Assembly: GCA_009617715.1 (NCBI GenBank)
Contig: VTFK01000068.1
Location: 682,001-746,000 of the forward strand
DNA from: Plectrocnemia conspersa
Taxonomy: Eukaryota; Arthropoda; Insecta; Trichoptera; Polycentropodidae
DNA: 64,000 nt
Reading direction: 5' to 3'
Shown: positions 12,333-25,160 of the stretch, one piece after another
How the letters are laid out: every line of letters begins with the position of its first letter
Numbering within the stretch: the stretch's first letter is position 1
The notes under the pieces: generated by a model
Told to the model about the DNA's origin: nothing
Databases searched by the model: none
Seen by the model: the letters and a program-made list of their open reading frames with translations, nothing else
Position numbers and translations under genes: made by a program

Positions 12333-13530
12333 CGATTCAAAAAACCTTCTCAGAAGAAACACGTTTTTTGCGCTCTCCTATTGACCAAAATTCGGTTTGA
12401 ATATACTATTGGAAGTTCATATTAATATCAGTAAGGATAGCTATCATATTTTTAAAACATGGTGTAATACCGAAATATAGACAAACTATGGAGCAATATG
12501 TGAGATGAAATGTTTGTCTTTACATATTCTTCCGCTTATTTTCCCCTGAGAGATGAGTTGGTTTATTTTGTATTTTGGACTTGATCTATTAAAAGTTCTA
12601 AAACTATAATCAGTTTTAGAACTTTCATTAGGTTCGGTTTGGGTTTGAACAGCAAATGGACGTTTCGCAACTGTCGAATTGAATTTAAGAGATATTAGAG
12701 CAGCATATTAACGCCTATCAGTTAAATAGTATAAATATTTATTAACTGGTGAAAATGTATTTGGACTTTACTAGTAAAAATATAACTTTACCAAAAAATA
12801 CACATTCACTGTATCATTTATTCATCGGATGTAAATAAATAATGATAAGTATGTAAATATATATATTACTACATATAGAAAAGTTGAAATCATATAATTT
12901 TGCTTATTTTCTCCAGATAATGAGTTGGTTTATTTTATATTTTCACTGGTAAAAAAATATATCTATTTGAAAAAATGTATTCCGATATGATTTTACTGAA
13001 ATGACATATTTAAAAAAATATTTTTGGGATAGATTCGTGACTGTTTTTCCTAGATTTTCTTTTAGGAATAACCAGATGAAACTGAATGTATTATTTATTT
13101 ATTTTAACTGCATTAAATCTAGTTGTTAAATTACTGATTTATTAATTTATATAAATCAGCTGGTGCTGTTTTTGATTTTTCGTTATTTTTAGGTATTCGA
13201 CCTTAATTTTCAGATCGAATACCTAAATTTACTGCTACTAATTAACATTTATTGAATATTTTCTCTCATTTAAAAAGCAATAGTCAACAATAATTTGCAA
13301 ACAAAGTTTAACACAAGCGGAGTCGCGTCAAAACATTACAGTCACTTTGAATAAAAATATTTATTGTGAAAGTACTACATAAAAGTGTGTGCTTTTGAAG
13401 GCAATGTTCCGCTCCTTTTATTTCTTATATGTATAAAAATGGCTAAAGGAACTTATACCTGAAATATATCAGTACATTCATCTCAAACAATAGTTTAGTT
13501 CAGATTCAATATTTGAGGTCGATTTTTTTT
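12333..13530 (-). repeat. Unclassified 1.2-kb repeat, copy A2 (uninterrupted)
   Basis: Inverted copy of the repeat at 5695-7915. It is uninterrupted: where copy A1 carries the Tigger element, this copy reads straight through TATATATATTTACATAC. It ends on the right at GAATCTGAAC..GAGGTCGA (reversed) near 13530. Divergence from A1 is considerable but alignment is clear along the length. No coding capacity is seen. Confidence 0.8.
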
Positions 13531-15011
13531 CCAGAGTCGCCTCTCGAGGAGAACGGACCCCGGGAATTTGTCCCCTCTCACGGTGTTATTGAGCCAACTA
13601 TTCCTATGACAATACATGTGAAAGAAATTGACTTCGGAGATAAATGCTTCTCTTGGTCAATTAGATATCGTAATGTCACATGTAACAGAGAAACAAAACT
13701 ACGTACAAAACGAAGCTTATATATGATAGTAAAAAGCGAATAATTCGTTCATAACTATTACAATCTGTATACGCGTCATCTCTATTTGCCTTGTAATGAA
13801 AGTCACTACCTCATCCCCCATATTCTTCAGACATTTTCATCTAGTTTGCTTATCTAAACGTTAATTTCTACAGCGTAAGAGCGACATGGTGACATTTTGC
13901 GTGAGATATAACTTTAATTACGATACGCATCATCCGGGACGCGCCCTGAAAGCGAACTTTTGCACTATACTACATTATTATAGTGAGCTTTAATGGCGAG
14001 CTTTCGGCTTTTATCGCGCCGCCAGCACTTCTCAAATATTATTATCGCAGCCACAATGGAACGGAGCGCGACAAAGGCTTGAGGACCTAGCCTAGTTTCT
14101 GCGATGTCTAAATAAATTTCGAGCGAAAAGTCTCGCGACAAAAGGTGCATATAATGCACAGGATGCGAGCGACGAAATCCGGCCCACCGGCGGAGGTCTT
14201 TATGCTCTTACTACATACAACACTTTGTGCTAGAAACAATTATTTTATACCCCTCGTTTTCGCAGACGTATTTTTTTTAAGTCTAGTTAATTATTTTTTG
14301 GGCATACATACAGACCACATTTTAAGCAATTAAAACGTGCTACTTTTTTGGTCTATGTCATTCAATACAATAGTTCCGAAAGAGTGACATAAACGTGTTT
14401 AACTTTAACACTACTGTGTTGTTTTTGTCACGTTATGTGTCCGGAAATGGCTCGTCTGCGGCTACTACGACGCACTAATAATAGCACTTAGCGATTGTGT
14501 CGCATGTGATCAGATCGGATTTTATGCGACAGCATTTAAAGAGATGTAAAATAGCATAACGTTAAGATTTAAAAGCGTATCAATTAGTTGCATAGCTCGA
14601 GACATTGTGCACATTGTACAAAAATAATATTATAAATAAAACATCAACTTTTTCACTTCTCTTATCTGAATTATTCAGGGCATTTTTAAAGCGCAAAAGC
14701 GTATCTGAAACTTGGCAAGGAAACTCCTTTCATTGTTACATGAGTTATGTTGAGGTTGGAGAGTTAAGGGGTGATATTATAACCCCCTTTAGTTTTATAT
14801 AACACGGAAAGCACTTATAATTTATTACATTATTATTGTTATATTAGCGGGTTTAATTGAGCGGTTCGTTACAGCTGCCAGTTTTTATATAAATATTTGT
14901 ATAATATAAAACATTACTACACAATAATACGACCCCCTCTTGATTTAATCATGATCGAAACAATTTGTATGTAGCTGATAAAAAAATTCACAATAATTTG
15001 TATAATGTTGA
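13531..15011. other. Unique intron DNA
   Basis: The 76-codon plus-strand frame at 13513-13743 begins inside repeat A2 and runs into unique sequence. It has no recognised motif. A GC-richer block lies at 13910-14200 and an AT-rich part follows. No RNA gene or transposase seen. Confidence 0.6.
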
Positions 15012-17067
15012 TTAACCCATACGTCACGGTGCCTCGAAATGAAAAATGACATCCGATGGGGTCGCTCAACTCCCCCAAACATTTCAAGTCAAAATATTGA
15101 TGAATTCTTCATCAAATTTATTTAAAAATGGATAATTCTAAGTATAAAATTTGTTATTCATGATAAGCTTCATCATCTGGTCAATATTTAGGATTTTTTA
15201 ATTAATCATTACGACGCATAAGTGACGACGTAAACGCCGAGATTTCGCTGCAGACTAGCTTTGCAGGTATACGAGTGACTGCCGCGCGCTCGGTACATAA
15301 AACTACGGAGTAACCCAAAAAAATAAACAAGTATTTCATTTATTTATTATTTCAATTTTAGAAATAAAAAATTGTTGCAACATTTATGTTGTTAATATAC
15401 AAAAAAGTCAATATATAAATACTATTTTGAAATTAAAATAAAAATTTGAAAAAATAAAACACATTTATTTTATAAACACAAAAAAATTCAAGTGTAACAC
15501 TAAAAAATATGTTTATTTTATACATATATATTAACATTTTATATTAATTTCAAATTTGTAAAAACTTTTTTCAAGCACACCTTTCTTTCGGATTGTGATA
15601 ATTTGTGCAAATGATTATCTTCAAAAGTGAGAAATGACATTTTTGCTAATACGAGTTTATTGATATATAATTCAATTGCAATCAAATATTCACTCACCAT
15701 TGTAATTTTCTCTACCGTAATGGGAAATCTTCCAGGCAAACTCAATTCTTATCCATAAGTTTTTATGTGTATCTTGCTAATAATTTAAAAAATAATAACT
15801 CGAAAAAATTACCATTTTCTAAAAAAATGTGTCATTTCTGAGATTCGGTACTTCCAGAGAGCCAGTAATATCTGACGGGAGATAATATTTACTCAAAAAA
15901 AATATGTTATGATTTCCTTATAACAGGATAGAAAAAAAATACAATATAATCTTACTAATCTGACAATCTTTAAATTCTCAGTAATCCATTATTATCTAAT
16001 GGTTAATGGTAAGATACATTTTTAGTGTCTTGTACTTTTTATATATGTACATCGTATTTTTTATTTTCTGTAATTTTACTTCATTTCTAAATTAACCCTT
16101 GCCAACAGTTAGAGGGCGAAATATTTCCCTAATTGCGGCTATAAAAATTGAAGGAATTGGCTAGCGAATCATTCAAATCGATTAAATTTGGTGGACGTTA
16201 TGCATGTATATGTAAATGAGTATGTAGTCACAGTTACTTTGGCAAATTGTAATAAATATTATATGAATACATATAAGAAATAACCTGCAGCTGCTCGGAA
16301 AAATAAACTATAAATTGTGATTATGTACACGTGAATACAATAAAAGCATTTATTAAAAAATATCTTCTCTGGTCAAACGATCATCAAATCTGAGCACCGA
16401 AAATCTATCTCTAGACATGACCGCTGAATAAAAATATTGTTTGGACAGTTTGTTTGTTGTCCATAATTCTTTGAACTGTATTTTACCCCCATTCAATCCT
16501 CCAGAAGATAATAGGATACCTATAAACGCTTCAACTTCGATACGATTTACGGGAGAAATGTATTTTTTGAAATGTATTATCAATATCGATATCGCTATCG
16601 TATTCGCTACCACTCTCGTCAGAATCTTGCAAAATTCTTAGCAACTCTTCGTCAGTTACAAGCCGATCAGCCATTTTACAATTTCAAAAGTAACGTGAGA
16701 AATAAAATAACAATAACGATCGAATTTGGCGGTATGTTTTTTTGGGTGACGGTGTAGTTTGCGATAAAGCGTTGAAGGAACCGCGTGGAGGGGGCGCCGC
16801 GCGAAATTCTTAGAAGGCGAATTTCTCTAAAAACTGACTCAGGTATACAAATCACACGGCGACAGTACCGATTAGAGTTGATTTTATTTTTTTCTCGCGA
16901 TTGGAGATAATAAAGTACAATGATTATTTTTAATATTTATTCTTTAAACTACTTTTGACAAATACAAAAGTTTGCGACAAATAGGATTTATATTAAATAA
17001 GTTATTTGATAAAAAAAAACCAAAAAGTAGGGGGAGTCAATAGACCCCACAGGCACGGAAGGGTTAA
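15012..17067 (-). mobile_element. piggyBac-type deletion derivative with TTAA ends
   Basis: Bounded by TTAA at 15012-15015 and 17064-17067, the target of piggyBac transposons. Inside each TTAA, both ends read CCC, then a GTGCCT core, GGGGTC and ACTCCCCC in inverted orientation. The left end carries about 20 extra bases between the GTGCCT and GGGGTC blocks. The minus strand encodes only the transposase N-terminus. It starts at ATG 16672-16674 (MADRLVTDEELLRILQDSDE, acidic), then after a frameshift near 16550 reads IEVEAFIGILLSSGGLNGG, LWTTNKLSKQYFYSAVMSRDRF and LRFDDRLTREDIF, ending at 16353. The catalytic core and C-terminus are missing, so it is non-autonomous. 15016-16350 holds no recognisable coding sequence. 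Confidence 0.88.
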
Positions 17068-17590
17068 AAATATACTCCATTCAAATTGCAAATTAAATAA
17101 AAAAAAATATGTATGTATTTGGGGTGCTAGCAGTAAATTTCAGGCTTTTACACAAAAACGAGATGTATACGTTAAGTTGATTAGAATAGACACGATGCTT
17201 AGAATACGAAGGCACAGTAAGAACTTAAAATAGTCACTGCACATGTCTGTAACTCGAAAAAGTTTATGAGTGGATATTAAGTTCAGTATTAGTGCGAACT
17301 AAATAACAGACTTTTCTTGAAAAGGTCTTGTACACCAAATAGCGACATTTTCTCAGTAGCAGTGAAATACATAGCCTCATTTATGAATATGAATTAGCAC
17401 ACTATATCATACATGATATTTAGAAATTCCTCAATATATGCAAAGTCAGTACCATACAATCAGATATTCACATTTTTAAACCACTCAAGGAAATAAATTC
17501 AGATCCAAAGAATGTATAAAGCAAGCAGTGCACGAATGGCTGCGCATTCAGCCATTTTCCCTAGAGGTATCCATGCTCTTGATAAGCACT
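17068..17590. other. AT-rich intron DNA, nothing recognised
   Basis: Unique AT-rich sequence between the piggyBac right end and the tandem dimer. No motif was found. Confidence 0.6.
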
Positions 17591-18205
17591 AGAAATTGCA
17601 TTGCATTAAACGCCATGGATACTATATTATAAATATGTAATTTGTTAGTTTTCGTTTAATAAACTACGAGATAAAAAATATGTAAGTGACTATCTCTTGG
17701 GCGTAAAGCTAAATATGTCGCAAATAGTTAACTAATTGATAAAGTTATTTGCGACTTGCTGAGAACAAATATTTTGCGTGCTAGAATTAGGCGGATTAGG
17801 ACCATTTTAAAATGCACATTTTGAATGTGGCTAAACAGATGCATTTTTTTAAATCTAAATGCGTATTTATACTACGTGCTGAAAAATTGCATTGCATTAA
17901 GCGCAATTAATGCTATAATACAAATATGTAATTTTGTACATTTTTCGTTTAATAAACTACGAGATAAAATATTTATGCATCAGGATCATCCTGTGAGCGT
18001 GAAGGTTAATTTTGTCGCAATTACTTGTAATAATCACAATACAGATATTTACGACTTGCTGGAAATAAATATTCGTTACGTCAGGGTTATACAAGCGCAT
18101 ATGCCGATCGCATATTTTGGCGGATTGGGACTATTTGAAAATTCACATTTGTATGTGGTTAAATGATGCACTTTTCTGTAATATAAATGCGTATTTGTAC
18201 TACGC
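17591..18205. repeat. Tandem dimer of a ~290-bp unit
   Basis: Two diverged head-to-tail copies, about 17591-17880 and 17881-18205. Shared landmarks in the same order are AAATTGCATTGCATTAA, CGTTTAATAAACTACGAGAT, TTGTCGCAA or ATGTCGCAA, CGACTTGCTG, GGCGGATT and AAATGCGTATTT.TACTACG. A possible short third relative is near 55885 (TTTACGACTTGCCGACAAGTA). The 113-codon frame 17825-18166 across the second copy has no family motif and is probably spurious. Confidence 0.75.
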
Positions 18206-21200
18206 TGAGTACCAATCAAAGATTATGTGCCAAAACAACCCCGAAATTCCCGATTTTTGTGCCATCAGAGAATATAGATGAGGATTTCATAAATATGACG
18301 TTGACAATCGAGGAAGAGTTGAACTAACAACTAATAAAGCACCAGAATAAATTATAGTGTAGTGGACGAAATGAATTTAAGGTTTTGCAACCAACCAGAG
18401 AACGGACTCAAAATCTTAATATTTTATATAAATCTTTGCTCACAATTAAGCCAACATCAACGGAAGGCGAGTGACAATTCTCAACGGCTGTTATGTTTAT
18501 AAAATTGAAATAAATATGTATGTTTTTTTACACACATACAAACGTTTATCGAGCCAGCAAAAAAAGGAAAAGATTCCCAGGAAATCTCGGGACTTAATCA
18601 GAATTACTAGTACAAACAGTCGCTTTCCACTTCACATCAAACTAGTCTGAAATCCAAGAGTTGAACCTGATTTTCGGAGACGACATGGAGACTACGTGAC
18701 ACAGATAACACCACGAGAACAACACGTATCTATTTATACAAATTTCAACACACATTTTATAAAACATTAACGTGCTTTTAAGAGCCATTTCCTAAAACAG
18801 AATGTGTAAAGCAAATGCAAATATCTCATAATCACCACAACCAAACAGATTTCACAAGAAATTTATTTATATAATTAAAGCTATAATTATAGCCATTACA
18901 TATTAATATAATCAAATCACGTAGCTTACTCGTTCCGCCCCAGTTGCTTTACTTCAAGTACATATTATCCCTATACACACCACTCGAAAGCCGAAAACCA
19001 CTCTAAAATTATACAGAGAGCGGCTAAAATCTTTTTGTTCGCCGTTACGCAACATCTGATATTTCGAGAGAATACTTAATAAGTTTTCCAGCAGAGGAAC
19101 AAGTTTTCCACGGCGCAAGTGCGTACACTCTTACGATCGCAATACAAAAGCAATTAGCGACAGAATCGAATGGTCGAGATAACCTTCTCTTACTCGAGAC
19201 GCCTAAATTTAAACACTCCACGATTGTTTATTTCGAGTGTTTCCGTCTCGTTAGGGGTTCTTCGTGACGTCACCGAGCCCCCGGCGAGATCCTCTATAAT
19301 TAGCCAAAAACGGTTTCGAGCACGTATCGTCTCTTAAGAATAGAGTGCCTCTGTTTTTCGATTAACTTGGAATAAATGGTTTATTAATCGGCCACGTTGA
19401 GACGAAACAATGTTTGGAATGAAAGCGACTGCACGTGCCTTTGGTCGAGACCCGAAAGCATCTGGATAAGGGTGCTTTATAAATGAGAGCACATATACGC
19501 GATAAATGCTGAAAACAGCGATTATATCATAGGGCTCGAGCGTGACCTTTACATATAATGGAGGGTTAGTTATTAAGAGTGTTTAAGGCTCTCTGAAGTA
19601 GAAAACGTCGTTCTGACTCGGGGTCGAAATCGCGTTCCATGGTTGATGTACAACATATTCCTAGACAGTCGAAATATCATAGGTAGTGAACTGGTTTGGT
19701 ATGTGTTTGTATGGAATTGACTAGTCACTGGTATGTATAGCGAGGATTCATTCGGTGCGACCAGAGTCCACAATATTTGACATAACTCAATAGAATAGAC
19801 TCACAGCAATAGCTACCTCTAAACAATCAGCAATATGGATGCACAAGAACAACTCCTTTAGATCAGAGTTTCTCATTTAAAATTAGTCATCAAGCCAATT
19901 TATGTGTTGAAGAACACAACAGAACCCTTAAATATTTGTACCTTAAATTTTTTTATAAAAATAACGCTTAAAGAGAATTTTCTAAGATGATCAACTTCGG
20001 CTCTGTAATTGTATAGCACCATTTGTATCATAATGGTGGGAGCAAAATGGCATTATTAAACAATTTTCACACAAAAATAGAATTACCCAATTTACAATCA
20101 AGGCATCATTTTTTTAAATAATATGGTATATAATTTTTCTGCAGTTCAAGTGCATCGTTATCAAGTAGCTTCGCGATAATCAATCACTTTGTCTATAAAT
20201 GCAAACATCGTTTCAAATTTTTCAATGTATAATTAAAACTTAAAATCTGACTGAAACTTCCACACACACATCAATCACATCCGTTAGTATTATACCCGAC
20301 GTTAACAGGATCAAAAGATTATCTACTCTCCCGTCTAGCTAGCGCTTTTATCCCTGCTCCAAAGACACACATATCAAAAGCACATGAGCAAATAACTTTC
20401 TGAGAAGAGAACAAATACACCGTTTTGGCGTTTCCATATATACATATCATCCATCAATATATTATCATGACACGACAAAGAAATTATAATAAGATCAATA
20501 CTCTCGCTTCCAAAAAATGAGCTATATACTATACACGTTTTTTGGGGCATATGCAGTTTTTAACCCAATTAGCCGCAATAAGCTACAGTCAATTGGTCGT
20601 AACGGCCGGCGATTAATCGACTCGAACCTGAAAAGAGGTCCAGGAGCTTTGTGGTAAATTGGTTCCAGAGTTAATGAGCCAAAAACGAAACCGGGCACTA
20701 ATAATTTCGATTTGACGCGTTGTTCCACGTCATAAATCCATCATCAGCCTTGCACATGGCACGCACGCAAGTCGGAATGCGTCGACGCACATCCTGGTGA
20801 CCAGTATCGTATGAGAGTAGAAAGCATGTAGCGCTGTGGTCTCCACAGTAATTAAAGATAACAATATCAAATTATATACACGAACGAAATAAAATAAAAG
20901 TCGTAAAATCTACACGAATGAATTTATAACTGTTTTATATTAAATTAACAGACTCCACATACAGGAAAACCCAACGGCATCTAATACGGAACTATTGGTA
21001 AAACACTGGGTGCCACATGAATTCAACGAAAACTTTTTTTTCATATTGCATAATGTGTTATCTACTTTATTCGCGAGATATTGCTTCATCAGATTACAAC
21101 CAGAATTAAATTTGAGCAAGGACAACTCGTAATATGACTCAATATATTAGTGGTACGCGATATTTATAAGAAAAGTTTGAAGATCACTGCTTTAATGTGC

Positions 21201-21563
21201 TACCATTAAGTTTCAAAAATGGTACATTAACGCCGTTTCGCAACTCTGCAGGGAGAAAATTTGCATTTTTCCCATGTAGACTAGCGAGCATCTCGCGAGA
21301 TTTTTACAGCGCGACCGTAAAGCTTAACGAGGGCCGTACATCATGTGCAGTCATTTTTTCATTGGCTCTCTCGTCTAAATTAGAACTCGCGTGTATACAA
21401 AACGGTTTTATTTTTAAGAACCTGAATGATAAATTAGCTTGGGTGTTTGCGAGGCGCACAGAATGAAGCGATTTCGGCGCGCGCTCTTCGCGTGAATGTT
21501 AATTTTCTTCGCAATTGATTACCGGTATAATATAATGTTACATTTTTTATTTTTTTATCATCT
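18206..21563. other. Unique intron DNA, no gene seen
   Basis: 3.4 kb without a recognisable element. GC-richer blocks at 19020-19480 and 20520-20790 are unique in the window. A 68-codon minus-strand frame in the latter (20522-20728) resembles no known domain. Confidence 0.65.
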
Positions 21564-21801
21564 ATTATAACCTGACATGCATAAAAAGCCCAATGCGTTA
21601 CAACGGGGATAATCTGTACCAACTGAGTAAAGTCAATCAGATGTGATATAATTTAAAACCAATAGATGTCACTGCAGCTGGGCCCGGTTTTTTTAATAAT
21701 AGCGCATTTTTTATATATAAAAATTCGAAGCTGCTGCCGGGGCTCGAACCCGCAACCTCAGAGTTACTAGTCAGAGACGTTACGGACTACGCTATTCCGT
21801 C
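21564..21801 (-). repeat. tRNA-derived SINE, copy 1 (near full length, with head)
   Basis: Minus-strand SINE. The 5' head (21801 back to about 21725) is tRNA-like. It reads GACGGAATAGCGTAGTCC, an A-box-like TAGCGTAGTCC, then GGGTTCGAGCCCCGG, a good B box. The body follows, with CCGGGCCCAGCTGCAGTGAC, GATTGACTTTACTCAGTTGG and TTGTAACGCATTGGGC. It ends near CATGTCAGGTTATAA. The head is identical in layout to that of the copy at 43316-43538. RNA polymerase III transcription is inferred from the boxes. Confidence 0.85.
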
Positions 21802-23329
21802 TTTATATAAATATGAACAATTTTTACTTCTAACAAAATTCTGTTATGTAATTCCCTCAAGTCATGTCGACTAGTGTATTTGAAAAAGCATTTCATAAAG
21901 TTGAAAGTTTAAATACATAACTTGGTGATTCTGGAAGAATTTAGTTTTTGTGTGACACTCAATTTGTTTTCATTACCGCATGTAAGAAAAAGAGTATTAG
22001 ACAACTCCACAATAAGCACAGCCATCTGTGGAACTGTATTTGTTCTCATCTTATATTCAATTTAAAACATATGAGACCGAAAGCTAGTTACATAAAAATA
22101 ACCGTGTAATGTACAGCATGTCACTAAACATTTTAAAATATAGCTTAATATCTTTGGAGCATTAGGAATATGTAACAAAATATGATTATAGATTTTTATA
22201 AAGTTTTGCGAAAATATATGTTTTTACTGTTTTTTCAGCATCTGCATTATAAGTTGAAATTCGTCTGCATTTTAAAGCAGCTTTAGCGAGCGTTGAACAT
22301 TTTATCTTTATTGCTCATGAGATACACAAAAGCTTTATGCTGCAGGGTACATCGTGGAAATACTCTTATATTTCTACAAACTTTTATATCTAATGTCACA
22401 TGACAATGACATATAAATACCATTGATAGATAAAGCGTCACATTACATAGCCAGGTCAAAAGTAAATAAATTTGTATTTTAGATTCGAAGAGCAGGAAAT
22501 AATCAATCATTCATAGTAATTTAACGATATTCAATATTTTAATACTGTATTTGATCGTAACGCGATCATCAATAATATCGAGAACGCAATAATTGCGGTA
22601 AACATGCAACTTGATTTCCCAAACGGTTTCACAAAACGCGTCTCAATTCGTATAAATAAACATAAGCAAAGTAAATTTCGCCAAACATACATATGTATTA
22701 TACATACAACGAAAACGTAATATTACAAGCATTTAATAAAACGGTTTCACGTGCAAAAAAACTATAATACTAAATTCATGTCACATGCCGTAAAATATAA
22801 TTTTCCTTTAGATGCGAAACGACCTATTTCAACGTCAATTCTATTTCACCCTCATCCTCGTAAATTTCGCTCGATAATTCCCCATAAGTGTTAGTAATTC
22901 ATTGACCAATAATTTATCAAAATTAATCGATAAAATACATAGTAGAATGGTGCATAAGTAGCAATACTAATATATTATAAAAACAATATTTTTTTCTGTA
23001 TACATTCAGTAGCATTCAAAAAACGTATAAGTTATCGAAATCATAAGAATTAAAGATATGTATTATATACCCGTAATGCTTTCTTATATTTCTCGTTACT
23101 ATTTATTACTCATTTAGGGGTATGTCTACATTGTTTCTGAGTGGTTACACCGTCAGCTTTCGTGATGAAAATATTTATAAAAATTATAATTTATTTTGAG
23201 AAAAAAAATCCGATTTTATTCTGTATTTATCAATTTCATTATCAATAAGATAAATTTTAGTCTGTCTGTTATAAACAAGCATCCGTTTCAAGACTTTTTT
23301 ATAAAATATGGAGATTGGTGAAACAAATC
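21802..23329. other. AT-rich intron DNA, nothing recognised
   Basis: AT-rich sequence between the SINE and the Tc1/mariner fossil. No element or RNA gene identified. Confidence 0.6.
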
Positions 23330-23770
23330 GAGTTAAGGGTAAGAATAACTACCTTGGTGAAGATCGAGTGATAGACGTAAAAGTGACGTAGATTTTATCA
23401 ATGAATATTTGGGAAACACTTTGGGAAACGGGTGAATGCAAACGTCTGCCTAAAACCGTCATTGACCGAAGAAATGCTTTTAGCATGCATGAAATGAGCC
23501 AATTGAAACAAAAGCTGGACTATTTTAAATTCTGAAAGAGTGACGCTCTATGATGAAAGAAAAATAAATTTATACGGTTCAGATGGGATGCACTATGTTT
23601 AACGTCAAAGTGGTGAAAGATACATCGAATCCAGAGAGGTGCTTCTTATATTCCGGTATGGAAGGTATCATCAATGCGAGGGATTATGAAACTGTCCTGA
23701 ACTTTTTCATCTATCGATGGAAAAGCACGTCTGCTCCAATTCTATACACTGTCATCGGGCGAAAATAATA
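23330..23770 (+). mobile_element. Tc1-like transposase fossil
   Basis: Plus-strand remnant of a Tc1/mariner-superfamily transposase. Around 23537-23605 one frame reads RVTLYDERKINLYGSDGMHYV then a stop, resembling the family motif VxFSDEKKFNLDGPDGxxYYW around the first catalytic Asp. A second frame (23583-23768) reads FLYSGMEGIINARDYETVLNFF, resembling the EGRMNAxxYxxVLExHL segment that follows in Tc1/Tc3 transposases. The upstream DNA-binding region is too decayed to assign. No TIRs were recognised. Clearly inactive. Confidence 0.5.
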
Positions 23771-25105
23771 AAAAAATGTTTATTTATTAAATTTGATCAA
23801 TGCATTAAAGATGAGATTTAAAAATAATAAATTTATTGTTTCACTGTTAATTGTGTATAATCAATATTATTCATAAATAAATCAATAAAAACTATTTTTA
23901 ATGTCTAAACGGTCTATAAAACTCCGAAATTCATATTTATCCGTGATCAATATATATTGTTCGGTTTGACGTGGTAAGTCGATTGTTTCAGAATGGGAGT
24001 AGAATTCATTCATTCATAAAATCAAACAGTTCAATTAGTCATTCATGCGCATTTAACAATCGCAAATTTAGCTGCGAAACGTGAGAAAAACGGCGACAAA
24101 ACCGACTCAATTTTCCGTTCAATTATCATCGCAAACAGTTCGGGACCGAACGGAGCCAATTTCACTCTCCTATCGTTATTCAATATTTCGGGACCCTTGA
24201 TAATTGCGTTTGGGTCTCCCTTTGGCAAAGGTTCGTAGCAACACATCGGGATTTATCGAGCGTAACCCCAACGTTTTATTTATTTATATATATTTTTTAT
24301 CAACGATAAAAATCAAACCAGCCGCCGGCCATGATAAGCCTCTTTTCTAAATAAACGCCGTTAATTAAATCGGCCGATGAAACGAGCCAATTATGAGGCG
24401 AGATAAGAAAAAGTTAATGAAAAGCGAGGCGGCGAAATATAATGCGAAAAAAGGAGAGAACACAGCTCGCGAATAATAAACGGCGATTCTACGTGATACG
24501 TTTTCACGGAGAGATGTTCGTTTAATTTTTATTTTTTTGTAAGAGTAAAACTGACACGAGCAAACTAGAGCTGCGCGAGGCGACTGCTAAAGTGGTGTGA
24601 AAGTTTATGAAAATGCTTTCCATAATTCCCGAAATATATTTAATTTATTTTAGTACAACATTTAAACAATTTTAAACTACGTGGGCTAAGCTTTGCATAC
24701 ACATATAAAGACAATTATGAGGAGAGTTTGAACCAACGTCATTAATTACAAATTGAGAGATGATCATAATGACAACTTGAACAACGAACAGAGAAATCTC
24801 GCAAACTACAAAAGCGTCAACCCATTTACGAAAGTTAAGACCTTACACATCACATAACGGAAGAGAAATTGCAGTACCACAAAGGACAGTTGTCAACAAA
24901 TTAAATATTTCACGTATATAAAGTCTGAAACACTACACGTTATTTTCTACCGTTTCAAACAAATTAAAATACCTACGGATTTTCGCTAATATGCAGTATT
25001 CTTTAGATATATTATTTTGTGCTTCTTGTGTAAGATGCGATATTTTCGATTTGCAATAACCGCCGAACCAGAAAAATTATAAAGACAATAATTGAGTAAG
25101 CGAAA
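23771..25105. other. Unique intron DNA with a GC-richer block
   Basis: The 24040-24620 block is CpG-rich relative to its surroundings and unique in the window. It could be conserved non-coding DNA, but there is no direct evidence. No element seen. Confidence 0.6.
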
Positions 25106-25160
25106 CCGGGCCCTGGTAAAACAATGATTCCGGGCCCTGGTAAAACAATGATTCCGGGCC
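25106..25160. repeat. Tandem 24-bp duplication
   Basis: Two identical 24-bp units (25106-25129 and 25130-25153), beginning CCGGGCCCTGGTAAAACAAT, followed by a partial third (CCGGGCC). The units are GC-rich within AT-rich DNA and contain the palindrome GGGCCC. Confidence 0.95.

Noticed and set aside
17825..18166. 113-codon open frame
   Set aside because: It lies across the second unit of the tandem dimer, and the first unit does not preserve the frame. Probably chance.
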